DNA from: JBBPZA01 sp963728925
GTDB taxonomy: Bacteria > Actinomycetota > Thermoleophilia > Solirubrobacterales > Solirubrobacteraceae
DNA: 29,632 nt
NCBI GenBank assembly: GCA_963728925.1
Contig: CAVSMB010000011.1
Span: 1-29,632 of the forward strand
Reading direction: 5' to 3'
The translations under genes and the position numbers were made by a program. Shown one piece after another: positions 14,516-22,257 of this stretch. How positions within the stretch are numbered: the first letter of the stretch is position 1; each line of letters starts with the position of its first letter. The notes below the pieces were generated by a model, which worked only from the letters and a program-made list of their open reading frames with translations, ran no database searches and had not been told where the DNA came from.

Positions 14516-15166
14516 ATGTCAACGCCGGTCTCCCACGTCAGCTCCGTCAACGTCGGGCGCCCGCGGCTCGTCCGCCTGCGCAACCGCACGATCTCGACGG
14601 CCATCTGGAAGGCGCCGGTCGCCGGTCGCGTCGCCCTGCGCGGTGTGAACCTGGACGGTGACGACCAGGCCGACCGATCCGTTCACGGCGGGCCCGACAA
14701 GGCCGTCTACGCCTACGCGGCCGACGACACGGCGTGGTGGGAGGCCGAGCTCGGCCGCGAGCTGGGGCCGGGCGCGTTCGGCGAGAACCTGACGCTCGAG
14801 GGCGTCGAGGTCACGGGCGCGGTGATCGGCGAGCGCTGGGCGATCGGGAGCGCGGTGCTCGAGGTCTGCCAGCCTCGTCTTCCCTGCTTCAAGCTCGGCC
14901 TGCGCATGGAGGACCCCCGCTTCCCCAAGCGCTTCGCGGCCGAGCTGCGGACCGGCGCCTACGCGCGGATCCTCGAGGAGGGCGAGATCGGCGCGGGCGA
15001 CGAGGTCCGCATCGTCCACCGCCCGGACCACGGGGTCACGGCGGGGCTCGTCGCCGAGGCGATCCTCCACGATCACCGGCTCGCCGCGAGGATCGCCGAC
15101 GCGCCCGAGCTCTCGCGCGACTGGGACGAGTGGATCGACCGCCACGCGCCGGGCTCGCAGGCGTGA
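14516..15166 (+). CDS. MOSC domain protein, YiiM-like
   Basis: A single MOSC domain of 216 residues. The family binds or uses molybdenum cofactor sulfur chemistry; E. coli YiiM reduces N-hydroxylated bases such as 6-hydroxylaminopurine. Visible motifs are DDQADRSVHGGPDKAVYAY, PGAFGENLTLEGV, the Cys-containing QPRLPCFKLGLRM, which matches the QPRxPCxKL signature of the YiiM group with its conserved Cys, and a C-terminal helical tail (LSRDWDEWIDRH). The ATG chosen starts just before the conserved N-terminal strand. A TACCGT box lies 12 nt upstream (14498-14503), giving a very short 5' leader. The gene stands alone. It probably acts in the cytoplasm in detoxification. Confidence 0.88.
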   Translation: MSTPVSHVSSVNVGRPRLVRLRNRTISTAIWKAPVAGRVALRGVNLDGDDQADRSVHGGPDKAVYAYAADDTAWWEAELGRELGPGAFGENLTLEGVEVTGAVIGERWAIGSAVLEVCQPRLPCFKLGLRMEDPRFPKRFAAELRTGAYARILEEGEIGAGDEVRIVHRPDHGVTAGLVAEAILHDHRLAARIADAPELSRDWDEWIDRHAPGSQA

Positions 15167-15255
15167 GCGCGCCGCCGGGCGGTCGGCCATCGTCCGCGCT
15201 GCGGCGCCACTGAACAACAGCGACGAAGGCAAAGGAGGTCCTGGCGGAGCGGTCT

Positions 15256-15313
15256 CGTCGAGGGTGTGCTGAGTTGTGGGCAATAGCTCAGTTCAAGTCA
15301 GCACTCCCCTCGG
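15256..15313. other. Structured intergenic segment with competing hairpins and a tRNA-like 5' motif
   Basis: GTGCTGA (15266-15272) pairs perfectly with TCAGCAC (15298-15304), and the stem extends outward through GAGGG and CCC(C)TC. CTGAG inside the left arm (15269-15273) can pair instead with CTCAG (15287-15291), so two structures compete. The segment GGGCAATAGCTCAGTT (15278-15293) looks like the first 16 nt of a tRNA, but no matching 3' half follows. It could be a terminator region, a small RNA or a tRNA remnant. The rest of the 15167-15387 gap shows no gene. Confidence 0.3.
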
Positions 15314-15387
15314 GATCCCCCGCGGCGGCCGGCACCTCCCCTCCCTCGTCGCCGCCGTTCGGTGGCGCCCAGCCACCGCCGAGCTCC

Positions 15388-15627
15388 TCACCCCCGCGGC
15401 CGGCGGCCCGGTAGCGAGCCGCGGGCGGGACGGTGCAGGCGTGCGGGTGCCGCGGCCGAGCGCGGGCGACCGCTCGTTCGGGCGGGCCGGCCGCGGCCCC
15501 TCGCGCCGACCAGCAGCTCGGCGAGCAGGATGGCGAGCACGACGACGCGGGCGGTCTCGGCCTGCGCCGGCCCGAGGCCCTGAAGGCTCAGCGCGCGAAG
15601 GAGGACGGGCTGCGCGCCTGTCCTCAC
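15388..15627 (-). CDS. Possible small membrane protein after the P450 gene
   Basis: A GTG start overlaps the P450 stop (GTGA). The 79-residue translation has one hydrophobic stretch (ARVVVLAILLAELLVGARG) and then an Arg/Pro-rich tail typical of chance translation in GC-rich DNA. I recognise no family. It is weak and could be spurious. Confidence 0.2.
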   Translation of the reverse strand: MRTGAQPVLLRALSLQGLGPAQAETARVVVLAILLAELLVGARGRGRPARTSGRPRSAAAPARLHRPARGSLPGRRPRG

Positions 15628-16844
15628 GCCGCCGGGCCGAAACGGACGGCGAGCCGATCCATGCCGTAGATGCCGTTGATGGTGCCGAACTCAGGGTCGC
15701 CGTCGAGGGCGAGGCCCGGCGTTCGCGGCGCGAGGAACGCGAGCGCCTCCTGCAGCTCGGCGCGCGCGAGGTTGGCGCCCAGGCAGTAGTGGATGCCGGC
15801 CCCGAAGGTCAGCGGCTTGTCCGAGCCGCGCGGCACCGTGATGTCGAAGACGTCGGGGTCGGCGAGATGCTCGGGGTCCCGGTTGCCGGTGAACGCGCAC
15901 ACCATCACCACGGTGTCGCGCGGAAAGGTCACGCCGCGGTACTCGATCTCCTCGAGGACGATCCGTGCGGTGAACGGGGTGATCGGCTCGAAGCGCAGGA
16001 CCTCATCGACCGCCTGGGGCACGAGCTCGGGACGCTGCGCGAGCAGCTCCCACTGGTCGGGGTGGGTCGCGAACAGCCGCAGCGCCTGGGCCAGCTGGCT
16101 CTGGGTCGTGTCGACCCCGCCCACGAGCACGTTGAGGACGAGGTTGACGAGCTCGACGTCGGAGAGGCGGTCGCCCTCCGCCTCGGCCGCGATGAGCGTC
16201 GAGACGAGGTCGTCCGTCGGATCGTCGCGCCGGCGGGCGAGCATCTCGCCCGCCCACTCGTAGAACTCCTCCACGGCCTGCTCGATCCGGGCGCGGTCAT
16301 TGAGCAGGCTCGGGCCGTCGAACTGGCGCTGGATCCAGTTCGACCATTCGTACAGCCGCGGCGCGTCCTCGAGCGGCGCGCCCATCACCGTCGCGATGGT
16401 CAGCGCCGGGTAGGGCTTGGCCAGCTGCTCGACGACGTCGCAGCGGCCGGTCGGCCCGATCGGGGCCCACAGCTCGTCGAGGAAGCGGCGCATGGCGGGG
16501 CGCCAGCGGTCGGCCGCGCGCGGGGTGAAGGCTGGGTTGACGAGGTTGCGCAGGCGGCGGTGGTCGTCCCCGTTGACGTGGAGGATGTTGCGGTCGACCT
16601 CCTCGCGCAGCGGCCCGTCCTCGATGCCGAAGATCTCCGCCAGCTTGCGGCCCGGGAAGGTGGCGCTCCGGGTGCGCAGGAAGAACGCGGCGGCCTCGCG
16701 ATCCAGGACGAAGACGCCGAGCGGCGAGGCCGCGAGCCACCCGCTGTCGCGCAGCTCGAGCATCGTCCGGTGGAAGCGCTCCCCGCGCAGCTCGGGGTCG
16801 GTGTAGTCGAGGACCGGGAGGTCGAGCTCGGCGACGTTCGCCAT
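15624..16844 (-). CDS. Cytochrome P450
   Basis: A soluble bacterial class I P450 of 406 residues. The I-helix oxygen-binding motif is VGGVDTTQSQL, where the usual acidic-Thr pair D-T-T is kept. The K-helix ExxR is EVLR. The heme-binding loop is FGAGIHYCLGANLARAE with the axial Cys at about residue 354. HVNGDDHRRLRNLVNPAFTP is the typical C-helix region. It would insert oxygen into an unknown substrate using ferredoxin electrons. No ferredoxin or reductase gene is adjacent. It precedes a block of glycosyltransferases on the other side. TAACCT lies 9 nt upstream of the ATG (16854-16859), which suggests a nearly leaderless transcript. Confidence 0.93.
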   Translation of the reverse strand: MANVAELDLPVLDYTDPELRGERFHRTMLELRDSGWLAASPLGVFVLDREAAAFFLRTRSATFPGRKLAEIFGIEDGPLREEVDRNILHVNGDDHRRLRNLVNPAFTPRAADRWRPAMRRFLDELWAPIGPTGRCDVVEQLAKPYPALTIATVMGAPLEDAPRLYEWSNWIQRQFDGPSLLNDRARIEQAVEEFYEWAGEMLARRRDDPTDDLVSTLIAAEAEGDRLSDVELVNLVLNVLVGGVDTTQSQLAQALRLFATHPDQWELLAQRPELVPQAVDEVLRFEPITPFTARIVLEEIEYRGVTFPRDTVVMVCAFTGNRDPEHLADPDVFDITVPRGSDKPLTFGAGIHYCLGANLARAELQEALAFLAPRTPGLALDGDPEFGTINGIYGMDRLAVRFGPAA

Positions 16845-16853
16845 GGGGCGCCG

Positions 16854-16859
16854 AGGTTA
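16854..16859 (-). promoter_or_regulatory. -10 box before the P450 gene
   Basis: TAACCT on the minus strand ends 9 nt before the ATG. The leader would be only 2-3 nt. No ribosome-binding site is seen. Confidence 0.35.
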
Positions 16860-16893
16860 TCTGGCGGGGCCGGCGCGGGGCGCGGCAGCGCGG

Positions 16894-17931
16894 CTACGTG
16901 GCCGTCGCCTCCGCGCGCGCCCCGCGGAAGAAGCGGCGCAGGGCCGCCTCGTCCTCGCCGTCCTCCCCGCGGCGCACAGAGTGCACGGCGAGCTTGCCCT
17001 CGCGCAGGACGTCCTCCTTGTGCAACGGGAGGTGGTGGCTCGCACTCACCAGCGGCTCGCCCGGCGCGCCCCACGAGGCGAGCTCGAAGCCCGCGGCTGC
17101 GACGACGAGCGAGAACCACAGGTCTTCCCCGATCGACGTCCACCACGGCGGCGACACGCGCAGCAGGCCCTCGGCTGCCGCGGCGTCCAGCGCGGCGCGG
17201 CCGAGCAGGTAGACCCCGCCGTGCACCCGCGGCCCCTGGTAGCCGTTGGCGTGTGCGGCGTCCTCGAGCTTGGCGACGGCGCGGCTCCACCGGCGCGAGT
17301 GGGCGAGCACCCAGGCGTCGTAGGTGTAGTCCTCCGGTACCCCGTCGGCCCGCACGCCGAGGCTGCCCAAAGCGCCCACCCCCGGCCGCGCGGCGATCTC
17401 CGCGGCGGCTCGCGCTCCCAGCCGCGGCCCCGTCACGAGCGCGTCGGTGTCGATCTTGCACAGGACGTCGAAGTCGTAGCGGCGCATGAGCTGCGCGTAG
17501 ACCCGCGCCTGGAAGGGCGACTGGCGCGGCGGGCCGCCCGTTGGCCAGCGCGTCCGCACGACGTCGACCTCCGGGAACGCCGCGCGCACGACGGCCGCGC
17601 GGCAGTCGACGCTGTCGTCGTCGGCCACGACGACCTTCGCGTCCTCGCCGTCGTAGTGGAGGATGCTCTCGACGGTGTCGCGCAGCGCCGGCCACGAGCC
17701 GGGACCGGCCGGCAGCACGTAGACGATCGTGAACCTCCGCCGTCCGCCCGCCGCCGGCGTCGACGTCGGAGGCGCCGGGTCCCCGCGCTCGGCGCGCAGC
17801 GCCGCGGCGACACGCCCCGGCTTGCGGCGGAAACGGGCCGCTGCCGCGAGCATCTTCCCGGCCATCGTGCCCTTGACCACCCGCCGCACGGGCCCGAGCT
17901 GGTGCGCGGGCGAGACCCGGGGCAGCGGCAT
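16894..17931 (-). CDS. GT-A-fold glycosyltransferase-like protein
   Basis: A 345-residue protein with an N-terminal basic region of about 65 residues and then a nucleotide-sugar-binding fold. TIVYVLPAGPGSW begins the fold, VVVADDDSVDCRAA is the donor-binding strand, and DVLCKIDTDALVTG carries the DxD metal motif. A later block, GPRVHGGVYLLGRAALDA and SIGEDLWFSLVVAAAGFEL, resembles the acceptor side with an ED motif. It probably transfers a sugar to a surface glycan or lipid at the membrane. The exact family is uncertain; it is closest in layout to GT2-type enzymes. It diverges from the methyltransferase gene with only 20 bp between start codons and a shared -10 region. Confidence 0.7.
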   Translation of the reverse strand: MPLPRVSPAHQLGPVRRVVKGTMAGKMLAAAARFRRKPGRVAAALRAERGDPAPPTSTPAAGGRRRFTIVYVLPAGPGSWPALRDTVESILHYDGEDAKVVVADDDSVDCRAAVVRAAFPEVDVVRTRWPTGGPPRQSPFQARVYAQLMRRYDFDVLCKIDTDALVTGPRLGARAAAEIAARPGVGALGSLGVRADGVPEDYTYDAWVLAHSRRWSRAVAKLEDAAHANGYQGPRVHGGVYLLGRAALDAAAAEGLLRVSPPWWTSIGEDLWFSLVVAAAGFELASWGAPGEPLVSASHHLPLHKEDVLREGKLAVHSVRRGEDGEDEAALRRFFRGARAEATAT

Positions 17932-17938
17932 GCGGCCG

Positions 17939-17945
17939 TAAGATA
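17939..17945. promoter_or_regulatory. Overlapping divergent -10 boxes in a 20-bp gap
   Basis: TAAGATA provides TAAGAT on the plus strand, 7 nt before the GTG at 17952. Its complement provides TATCTT on the minus strand, 8 nt before the ATG at 17931. Both messages would be leaderless. Confidence 0.55.
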
Positions 17946-17951
17946 CCCGCC

Positions 17952-18834
17952 GTGTCGGTGGCTGAACGAGGACGAGACGCGGCCCGCAGGGCGCGATCCA
18001 GGGCCGGTGACCTGCTCCCCGAGCGCGTGCGCTACGTGCTCTGGCAGCGGGTCGCGCCGCGCATCGGGCTCGGCAGGGCCTTGGGCCACCGCGTGCCCGA
18101 GCCGATCGACACCTCGCGCGTCGAGCTGCTGGACCAGGTCTCCGAGGAGGAGCTGCGCGACGCTGGGCGCCTCGAGCGCGACGTCCTTCCGCGCCTCGGC
18201 CTCAACGCCGACCTGACCGACCTGCTCCCGCCGGCACTGCATCCCTACCTCGATCAGGGGCTGCGCTACTCGCAGTACCCGAACCAGTTCGGGCCGTACC
18301 TCGCCTGCCTGGCGCGCTACCCCGTGCGCAGCTACATGGAGGTCGGCGTTCAGCACGGCGGGACGTTCCTCATCACGACGAGCTACCTCGGCCGCCTGCA
18401 CGGCCTCGAGCGCGCCGTCGCGGTGGACATGTTCACCGTGCCGGCGCTCCAAGGCCGGCGCATCGCGGCCGCGCACTCCGAGGTGCTCAAGCTCGACAGC
18501 ACCTCGAGGCGCTTCGCCGACTACCTCGCGAACGGGCCCGCCTTCGACCTCGTGCTCGTCGACGGCGACCACTCCGAGGAGGGCTGCCGTCGCGACTTCG
18601 AGCGCGTCGCGCCGCACGCGCGGATGATCGCCTTCCACGACATCGTCGGGGTCAACACGCCCGGCGTCGCGGCGGTGTGGCGCTGGCTCAAGACGGCGCA
18701 CGCCGGGCGCTACGTCTTCCACGAGTTCACCGAGCAGTACCCCGGTCGGCGTATCGGGCGACACCTACCTCGGCCTCGGCCTCGCCGTCCGCAAGGACTT
18801 CGAGGCGTCGGGGAACGGCGGCGCCGGGGAATAG
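17952..18834 (+). CDS. SAM-dependent methyltransferase-like protein (one-base frameshift near its end)
   Basis: A class I methyltransferase of the Methyltransf_24/cephalosporin hydroxylase-like group. SYMEVGVQHGGTFLIT is the SAM-binding loop, RAVAVDMF the acidic strand end, and DLVLVDGDHSEEGCRRDFERV with IAFHDIVGVNTPGV the metal/catalytic region typical of these sugar- or antibiotic-modifying enzymes. It probably methylates a glycan or nucleotide sugar. The true C-terminus appears in the next frame: after TEQYP, skipping one base at about 18741-18744 gives VGVSGDTYLGLGLAVRKDFE and a stop at 18834. Without that skip the frame becomes Arg/Pro-rich and runs into the following glycosyltransferase, creating an apparent 606-residue fusion (17952-19772). 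The start is GTG with TAAGAT 7 nt upstream. Confidence 0.75.
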
Positions 18835-18857
18835 CCATCCCGGCCCCCGCCGTCAGC

Positions 18858-19772
18858 GTGGTCGTCCCCACCTACGACCGCTGGGAGATGCTGGGCCGCG
18901 CGCTGGACGGCGTGCTCGCCCAGACGGGGGTCGAGCTGGAGGCGCTCGTGGTCGACGATGCGTCGCCCACCCCGGCGACCGTCCTGCCCGCGCTCGACGA
19001 TCCGCGCGTGCGGGTGCTGCGCTCCGAGCGGAACGTCGGCGTCGCGGCCGCGCGCAACGCGGGCATCGAGGCGGCAGGCGGCGAGTGGATCGCCTTCCTC
19101 GACGACGACGACCTCTGGGCGCCCGACAAGCTCGCGCGCCAGCTCGGCGCGGCGGCCCGCGACGAGGCGGTGTTCAGCTACGGAGCGGCGGTGGCGCTCG
19201 ACGCGCGGCTGCGGCCGATCGCCCACGAGGCCGCGCCGCCGGCGAACGAGGTCGCCGCGCGGCTGCGCAGCCACAACGCCATCCCGGGCGGCGGCTCGAT
19301 GGTCCTGGCCCGCGCCGACGTGCTCCGCGAGCTCGGCGGGTACGACCCCTCCGTCCGGCTGGTCGAGGACTGGGACCTGTGGGTACGGCTCGCGCAGGTC
19401 GGGCCGCCGGCCGTCGTCGACGACGTGCTGGTGGGCTACGTCCGCCACGCGGCCAACACCTCCGCCCGCGACGCGGCCGACATCCTCTACGGGCTGGGCC
19501 AGCTCGAGCGCAAGCACGAGGCGTTCGGGCTGCGAGCCGACCGCCGGCTCTACAGCCGGTGGATCGCCGGCGGCCAGCGGCGCGCGGGCCACCGTCTGGC
19601 GGCGGCGCGGACCTACCTGGCCGAGGCGCGCAGGAGCCGCAGCCCGGGCGACGTCGTGCGAGCGGCCGGGGTGATCGTCGGCGAGCGCGCGATGGGCGGC
19701 GTCGCCGCACGCCTGCGGCGCCCGGCGCCGGTCGCGCGGCCGCCCTGGCTCGCGCGCTACGGAGGCGGGTGA
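18858..19772 (+). CDS. GT2 family glycosyltransferase (first of a tandem pair)
   Basis: An inverting GT-A glycosyltransferase. VSVVVPTYDRWEMLGRALDG starts the fold, LVVDDASPTP is the donor-binding strand, and GEWIAFLDDDDLWAPDKLARQ carries the DxD motif. VEDWDLWVRLAQVG is the ED motif with the catalytic base. A C-terminal region of about 80 residues is shared with the next gene. In the sequence as given it is in frame with the upstream methyltransferase, but it probably is a separate gene. The GTG at 18858 is the first standard start near the fold; an ATA at 18831 overlapping the methyltransferase stop is another possibility, so the start is uncertain. It probably extends a cell-surface polysaccharide at the cytoplasmic face of the membrane. 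Confidence 0.8.
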   Translation: MVVPTYDRWEMLGRALDGVLAQTGVELEALVVDDASPTPATVLPALDDPRVRVLRSERNVGVAAARNAGIEAAGGEWIAFLDDDDLWAPDKLARQLGAAARDEAVFSYGAAVALDARLRPIAHEAAPPANEVAARLRSHNAIPGGGSMVLARADVLRELGGYDPSVRLVEDWDLWVRLAQVGPPAVVDDVLVGYVRHAANTSARDAADILYGLGQLERKHEAFGLRADRRLYSRWIAGGQRRAGHRLAAARTYLAEARRSRSPGDVVRAAGVIVGERAMGGVAARLRRPAPVARPPWLARYGGG

Positions 19773-19773
19773 G

Positions 19774-20706
19774 GTGGCCGGCGTTCCGGAGATCTCGGTC
19801 GTCATCCCGACCTTCGATCGCTGGGCGTTGCTCGAGCGCACGCTGCGCGGCGCGCTGGAGCAGCGCGACGTCGACCACGAGGTCGTCGTGGTCGACGGAG
19901 GGCCCAGCGACGAGACCGAGCGCGGCGCGGCGGCGCTGGGCGATCCGCGCGTGCGGGTCCTGCGCCCGCACCCCGACCGCGGCGTCTCCTGGGCGCGCAA
20001 CATGGGCATCGAGGCGGCGCGCGGCGAGTGGATCGCCTTCCTCGACGACGACGACCTCTGGGCGCCTGACAAGCTGGCGCGCCAGCACCGGGCTGCGCAG
20101 GAAACGGGGGCCGGGTTCGTCTACGGGTCGGCGCTCGTCGTCGACGAGCACCTCACGCCGATCGGCTACGAGGCGGCGCCGGCGCCCGACGAGCTGCTGC
20201 GCCGGCTGCGCAGCCACAACGCGGTCCCCGGCTCGGCTTCGATGGTCCTCGTGCGCACCGCCGTTGTGCGCGAGGTCGGCGGCTTCGACGAGACACTGGA
20301 CCACTACGCCGACTGGGACTACTGGCTGCGCCTCGCGGCCGCGACCGAGCTGGCGGTCTCGCCGGGGACGCTCGTCGCCTACGTGCGCCACGGCGGCGCC
20401 ATGAGCGCCACCGCGCTGAACACCATGGGCGACGAGCTCGACCGGCTCGAGGCAAAGCACCGCGACCGGCTCGCGGTGGATCGCCACCTCTACCTGCGGT
20501 GGGTCGCCGGCGGCCACCGCCGCGCGGGCCAGCGACGAGCGGCGGTCCGCACCTACCTGCGGGGCGCGGTGACCCACCGCAGCCCCGGCGACCTGGCGCG
20601 AGCGGCTGGGGCCGCGCTCGGGGAGCACGCGATGTCGCTCGGCTCCCGGAAGCGCAAGCAGGCGGTGCCCGACGAGAGCTGGCCCTGGCTTGCGGCCTAC
20701 CGCTGA
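19774..20706 (+). CDS. GT2 family glycosyltransferase (second of a tandem pair)
   Basis: A 310-residue paralogue of the preceding enzyme. ISVVIPTFDRWALLERTL begins the GT-A fold, VVVDGGPSDET is the donor strand, GEWIAFLDDDDLWAPDKLARQ carries the DxD motif (about residues 84-104), and YADWDYWLRLAA replaces the ED motif with an A-D pair. The C-terminal part (LYLRWVAGGHRRAGQRRAA) matches that of its neighbour. The GTG start lies 1 nt after the previous stop, so the two are translationally coupled. A 63-bp stretch is 61/63 identical to the neighbour, which points to recent duplication or gene conversion. It likely acts in the same glycan pathway with a different donor or acceptor. Its end overlaps the flippase gene by 10 bp, tail to tail. 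Confidence 0.88.
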   Translation: MAGVPEISVVIPTFDRWALLERTLRGALEQRDVDHEVVVVDGGPSDETERGAAALGDPRVRVLRPHPDRGVSWARNMGIEAARGEWIAFLDDDDLWAPDKLARQHRAAQETGAGFVYGSALVVDEHLTPIGYEAAPAPDELLRRLRSHNAVPGSASMVLVRTAVVREVGGFDETLDHYADWDYWLRLAAATELAVSPGTLVAYVRHGGAMSATALNTMGDELDRLEAKHRDRLAVDRHLYLRWVAGGHRRAGQRRAAVRTYLRGAVTHRSPGDLARAAGAALGEHAMSLGSRKRKQAVPDESWPWLAAYR

Positions 20707-22208
20707 GCAGCGGGCTGCGGGCTCGCCGGCGCGGCGGGGGGATCCGGCGCGGCCGCGCCGTCGCCCGCCCCGGGACGCATCCGGCCCGCGAGCGCCCACG
20801 CCTCGCGGAAGACGTCGCGCGAGGTCAGGGCGAGCACCGCCAGGTAGACCGCGACGCCGGCCGTCACGGCGGCGACGAGCGCGACGCCCGAGGGCGCGTG
20901 CTCCAGCACGGCCTTGCCGGCCAGCTCGGTCGCGACCCAGGCGATCGGGCCCGCGAGGACCACCGGGCGCAGCGCGGTCCACTGGTCGCGCAGCCGCACG
21001 CCCTCGCGGCGCGCGAGGGTGACGATGCACGCCACGAGCGTGGCGAGCGATCCGCCGAGCATCACCCAGGCCACCGCGGTGATCCCGCTCGCGTTGGCGG
21101 CGACGATCAGCGCCGGGAGGAGGGGAACGAGAATGATCCCGGAGACCGAGCCGACGAACCCGGCGCGGCCGATCGCGTTGAGCATCCAGCCGTAGGTTCC
21201 GTAGACGGCGTGGGTCACGGCGAGGATGCCGAGCACGCTGAGCGCGCCGGTCATCGGGATCCACTTCGCGCCGAGCACGGCCTTGACGAACGGGTCCGCG
21301 GCGCCGCTGAGGAGCACGCCCAGCAGCCCGGTCACCACTCCGACGAGTCGCACCGTGCGCAGGAACGAGCCCCCGACGTTCTCGCCGCGGTGGCGCATCT
21401 GCGCGAAGGCCGGGAAGGTCACCTTGGCGACCGGCTCGCTCACCGCCTGGTAGGGCAGCTCGCCAAGGCGGAAGGCCATCGAGTAGTAGCCGAGCTGGGT
21501 CGACCCGAGGATCTTGCCGACGGTCAGGTAGTCCATGTTGCTCTGCACGAAGGTGAAGAGCGCCTCGGCCAGGAAGCCCTTGGAGGACTCGATCTGCGAG
21601 CGCGCGGTCTCGCGCTCGAGCGCAGGACGCACGCGGTAGGGCGAGAGCACGGTGTAGGCGATCGAGGAAGTGACGGTGCCCGCCATGTGGCCGATGACGA
21701 TCGACCACACCCCCGCCCCGGTCGCGGCCAGCGTGATGGCGAGCGGCGCGTAGGTGAGGTTGAGCACCGAGATCCCGATGAAGCGCCGCTTGAAGAGCAG
21801 CTCGCGCTGGAGGATCGAGTCGTAGAAGCCGCCGACGACGCCGATCACGAGCGTCGAGGCCAGCGCGATGACCACGCCGGTGACGCGCGAGTCGTCCAGG
21901 AAGGCGGCGAGCAGCGGCGCCAGCGCGCTCACCAGCAGCGCGATCGCGACGCCGGCGATGGCCACGAGGGTCAGGGCGGTGCCGAGCTGGCGGCGGTCGA
22001 GGTCCTGGCGCTGCACGAGCATCGCGCCGAGGCCGAGGTCGCGCAGCGGGAGGAACAGCCCGATGGCGAGCGTGGCCAGCGCGAACAGCCCGAAGTCCGC
22101 GGGCACGAGCAGGCGGGCGAGGACGATGGTCGTGCCGACGGTGACCACCTTGTTGGCGACGTAGGCCGCCAGCGTCCAGCTGACGCCGCGGATCGCGCGC
22201 TCGTCCAC
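20697..22208 (-). CDS. Wzx-type polysaccharide flippase (PST family)
   Basis: A 503-residue integral membrane protein with about 12-14 hydrophobic helices. The N-terminus RAIRGVSWTLAAYVANKVV and the following LARLLVPADFGLFALA and DLGLGAMLVQRQD segments are typical of WzxC-like lipopolysaccharide or exopolysaccharide transporters. The middle block QSNMDYLTVGKILGSTQLGYYSMAFRLGELP is the second hallmark of the group. It moves lipid-linked oligosaccharide from the inner to the outer leaflet. Together with the two GT2 enzymes, the methyltransferase and the GalE-like epimerase it suggests local surface glycan synthesis and export. The C-terminal 30 residues are Pro/Ala-rich. The GTG start has TATGTT 6 nt upstream, consistent with a leaderless message. 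Confidence 0.9.
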   Translation of the reverse strand: MDERAIRGVSWTLAAYVANKVVTVGTTIVLARLLVPADFGLFALATLAIGLFLPLRDLGLGAMLVQRQDLDRRQLGTALTLVAIAGVAIALLVSALAPLLAAFLDDSRVTGVVIALASTLVIGVVGGFYDSILQRELLFKRRFIGISVLNLTYAPLAITLAATGAGVWSIVIGHMAGTVTSSIAYTVLSPYRVRPALERETARSQIESSKGFLAEALFTFVQSNMDYLTVGKILGSTQLGYYSMAFRLGELPYQAVSEPVAKVTFPAFAQMRHRGENVGGSFLRTVRLVGVVTGLLGVLLSGAADPFVKAVLGAKWIPMTGALSVLGILAVTHAVYGTYGWMLNAIGRAGFVGSVSGIILVPLLPALIVAANASGITAVAWVMLGGSLATLVACIVTLARREGVRLRDQWTALRPVVLAGPIAWVATELAGKAVLEHAPSGVALVAAVTAGVAVYLAVLALTSRDVFREAWALAGRMRPGAGDGAAAPDPPAAPASPQPAAQR

Positions 22209-22214
22209 CGGGTC

Positions 22215-22220
22215 AACATA
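22215..22220 (-). promoter_or_regulatory. -10 box for leaderless flippase gene
   Basis: TATGTT on the minus strand ends 6 nt before the GTG start. There is no ribosome-binding site. Confidence 0.45.
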
Positions 22221-22257
22221 GCGGCGCGAACCGCCGGCGAAGGGCGCTCTGGACGGC

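Noticed and set aside
15276..17489. A 737-codon open frame on the plus strand across the P450 and glycosyltransferase genes
   Set aside because: It is antisense to two well-supported genes and has only low-complexity translation.
19174..21708. An 844-codon minus-strand frame across the GT2 genes and flippase
   Set aside because: It is a shadow of the tandem GT2 genes and the flippase in other frames.
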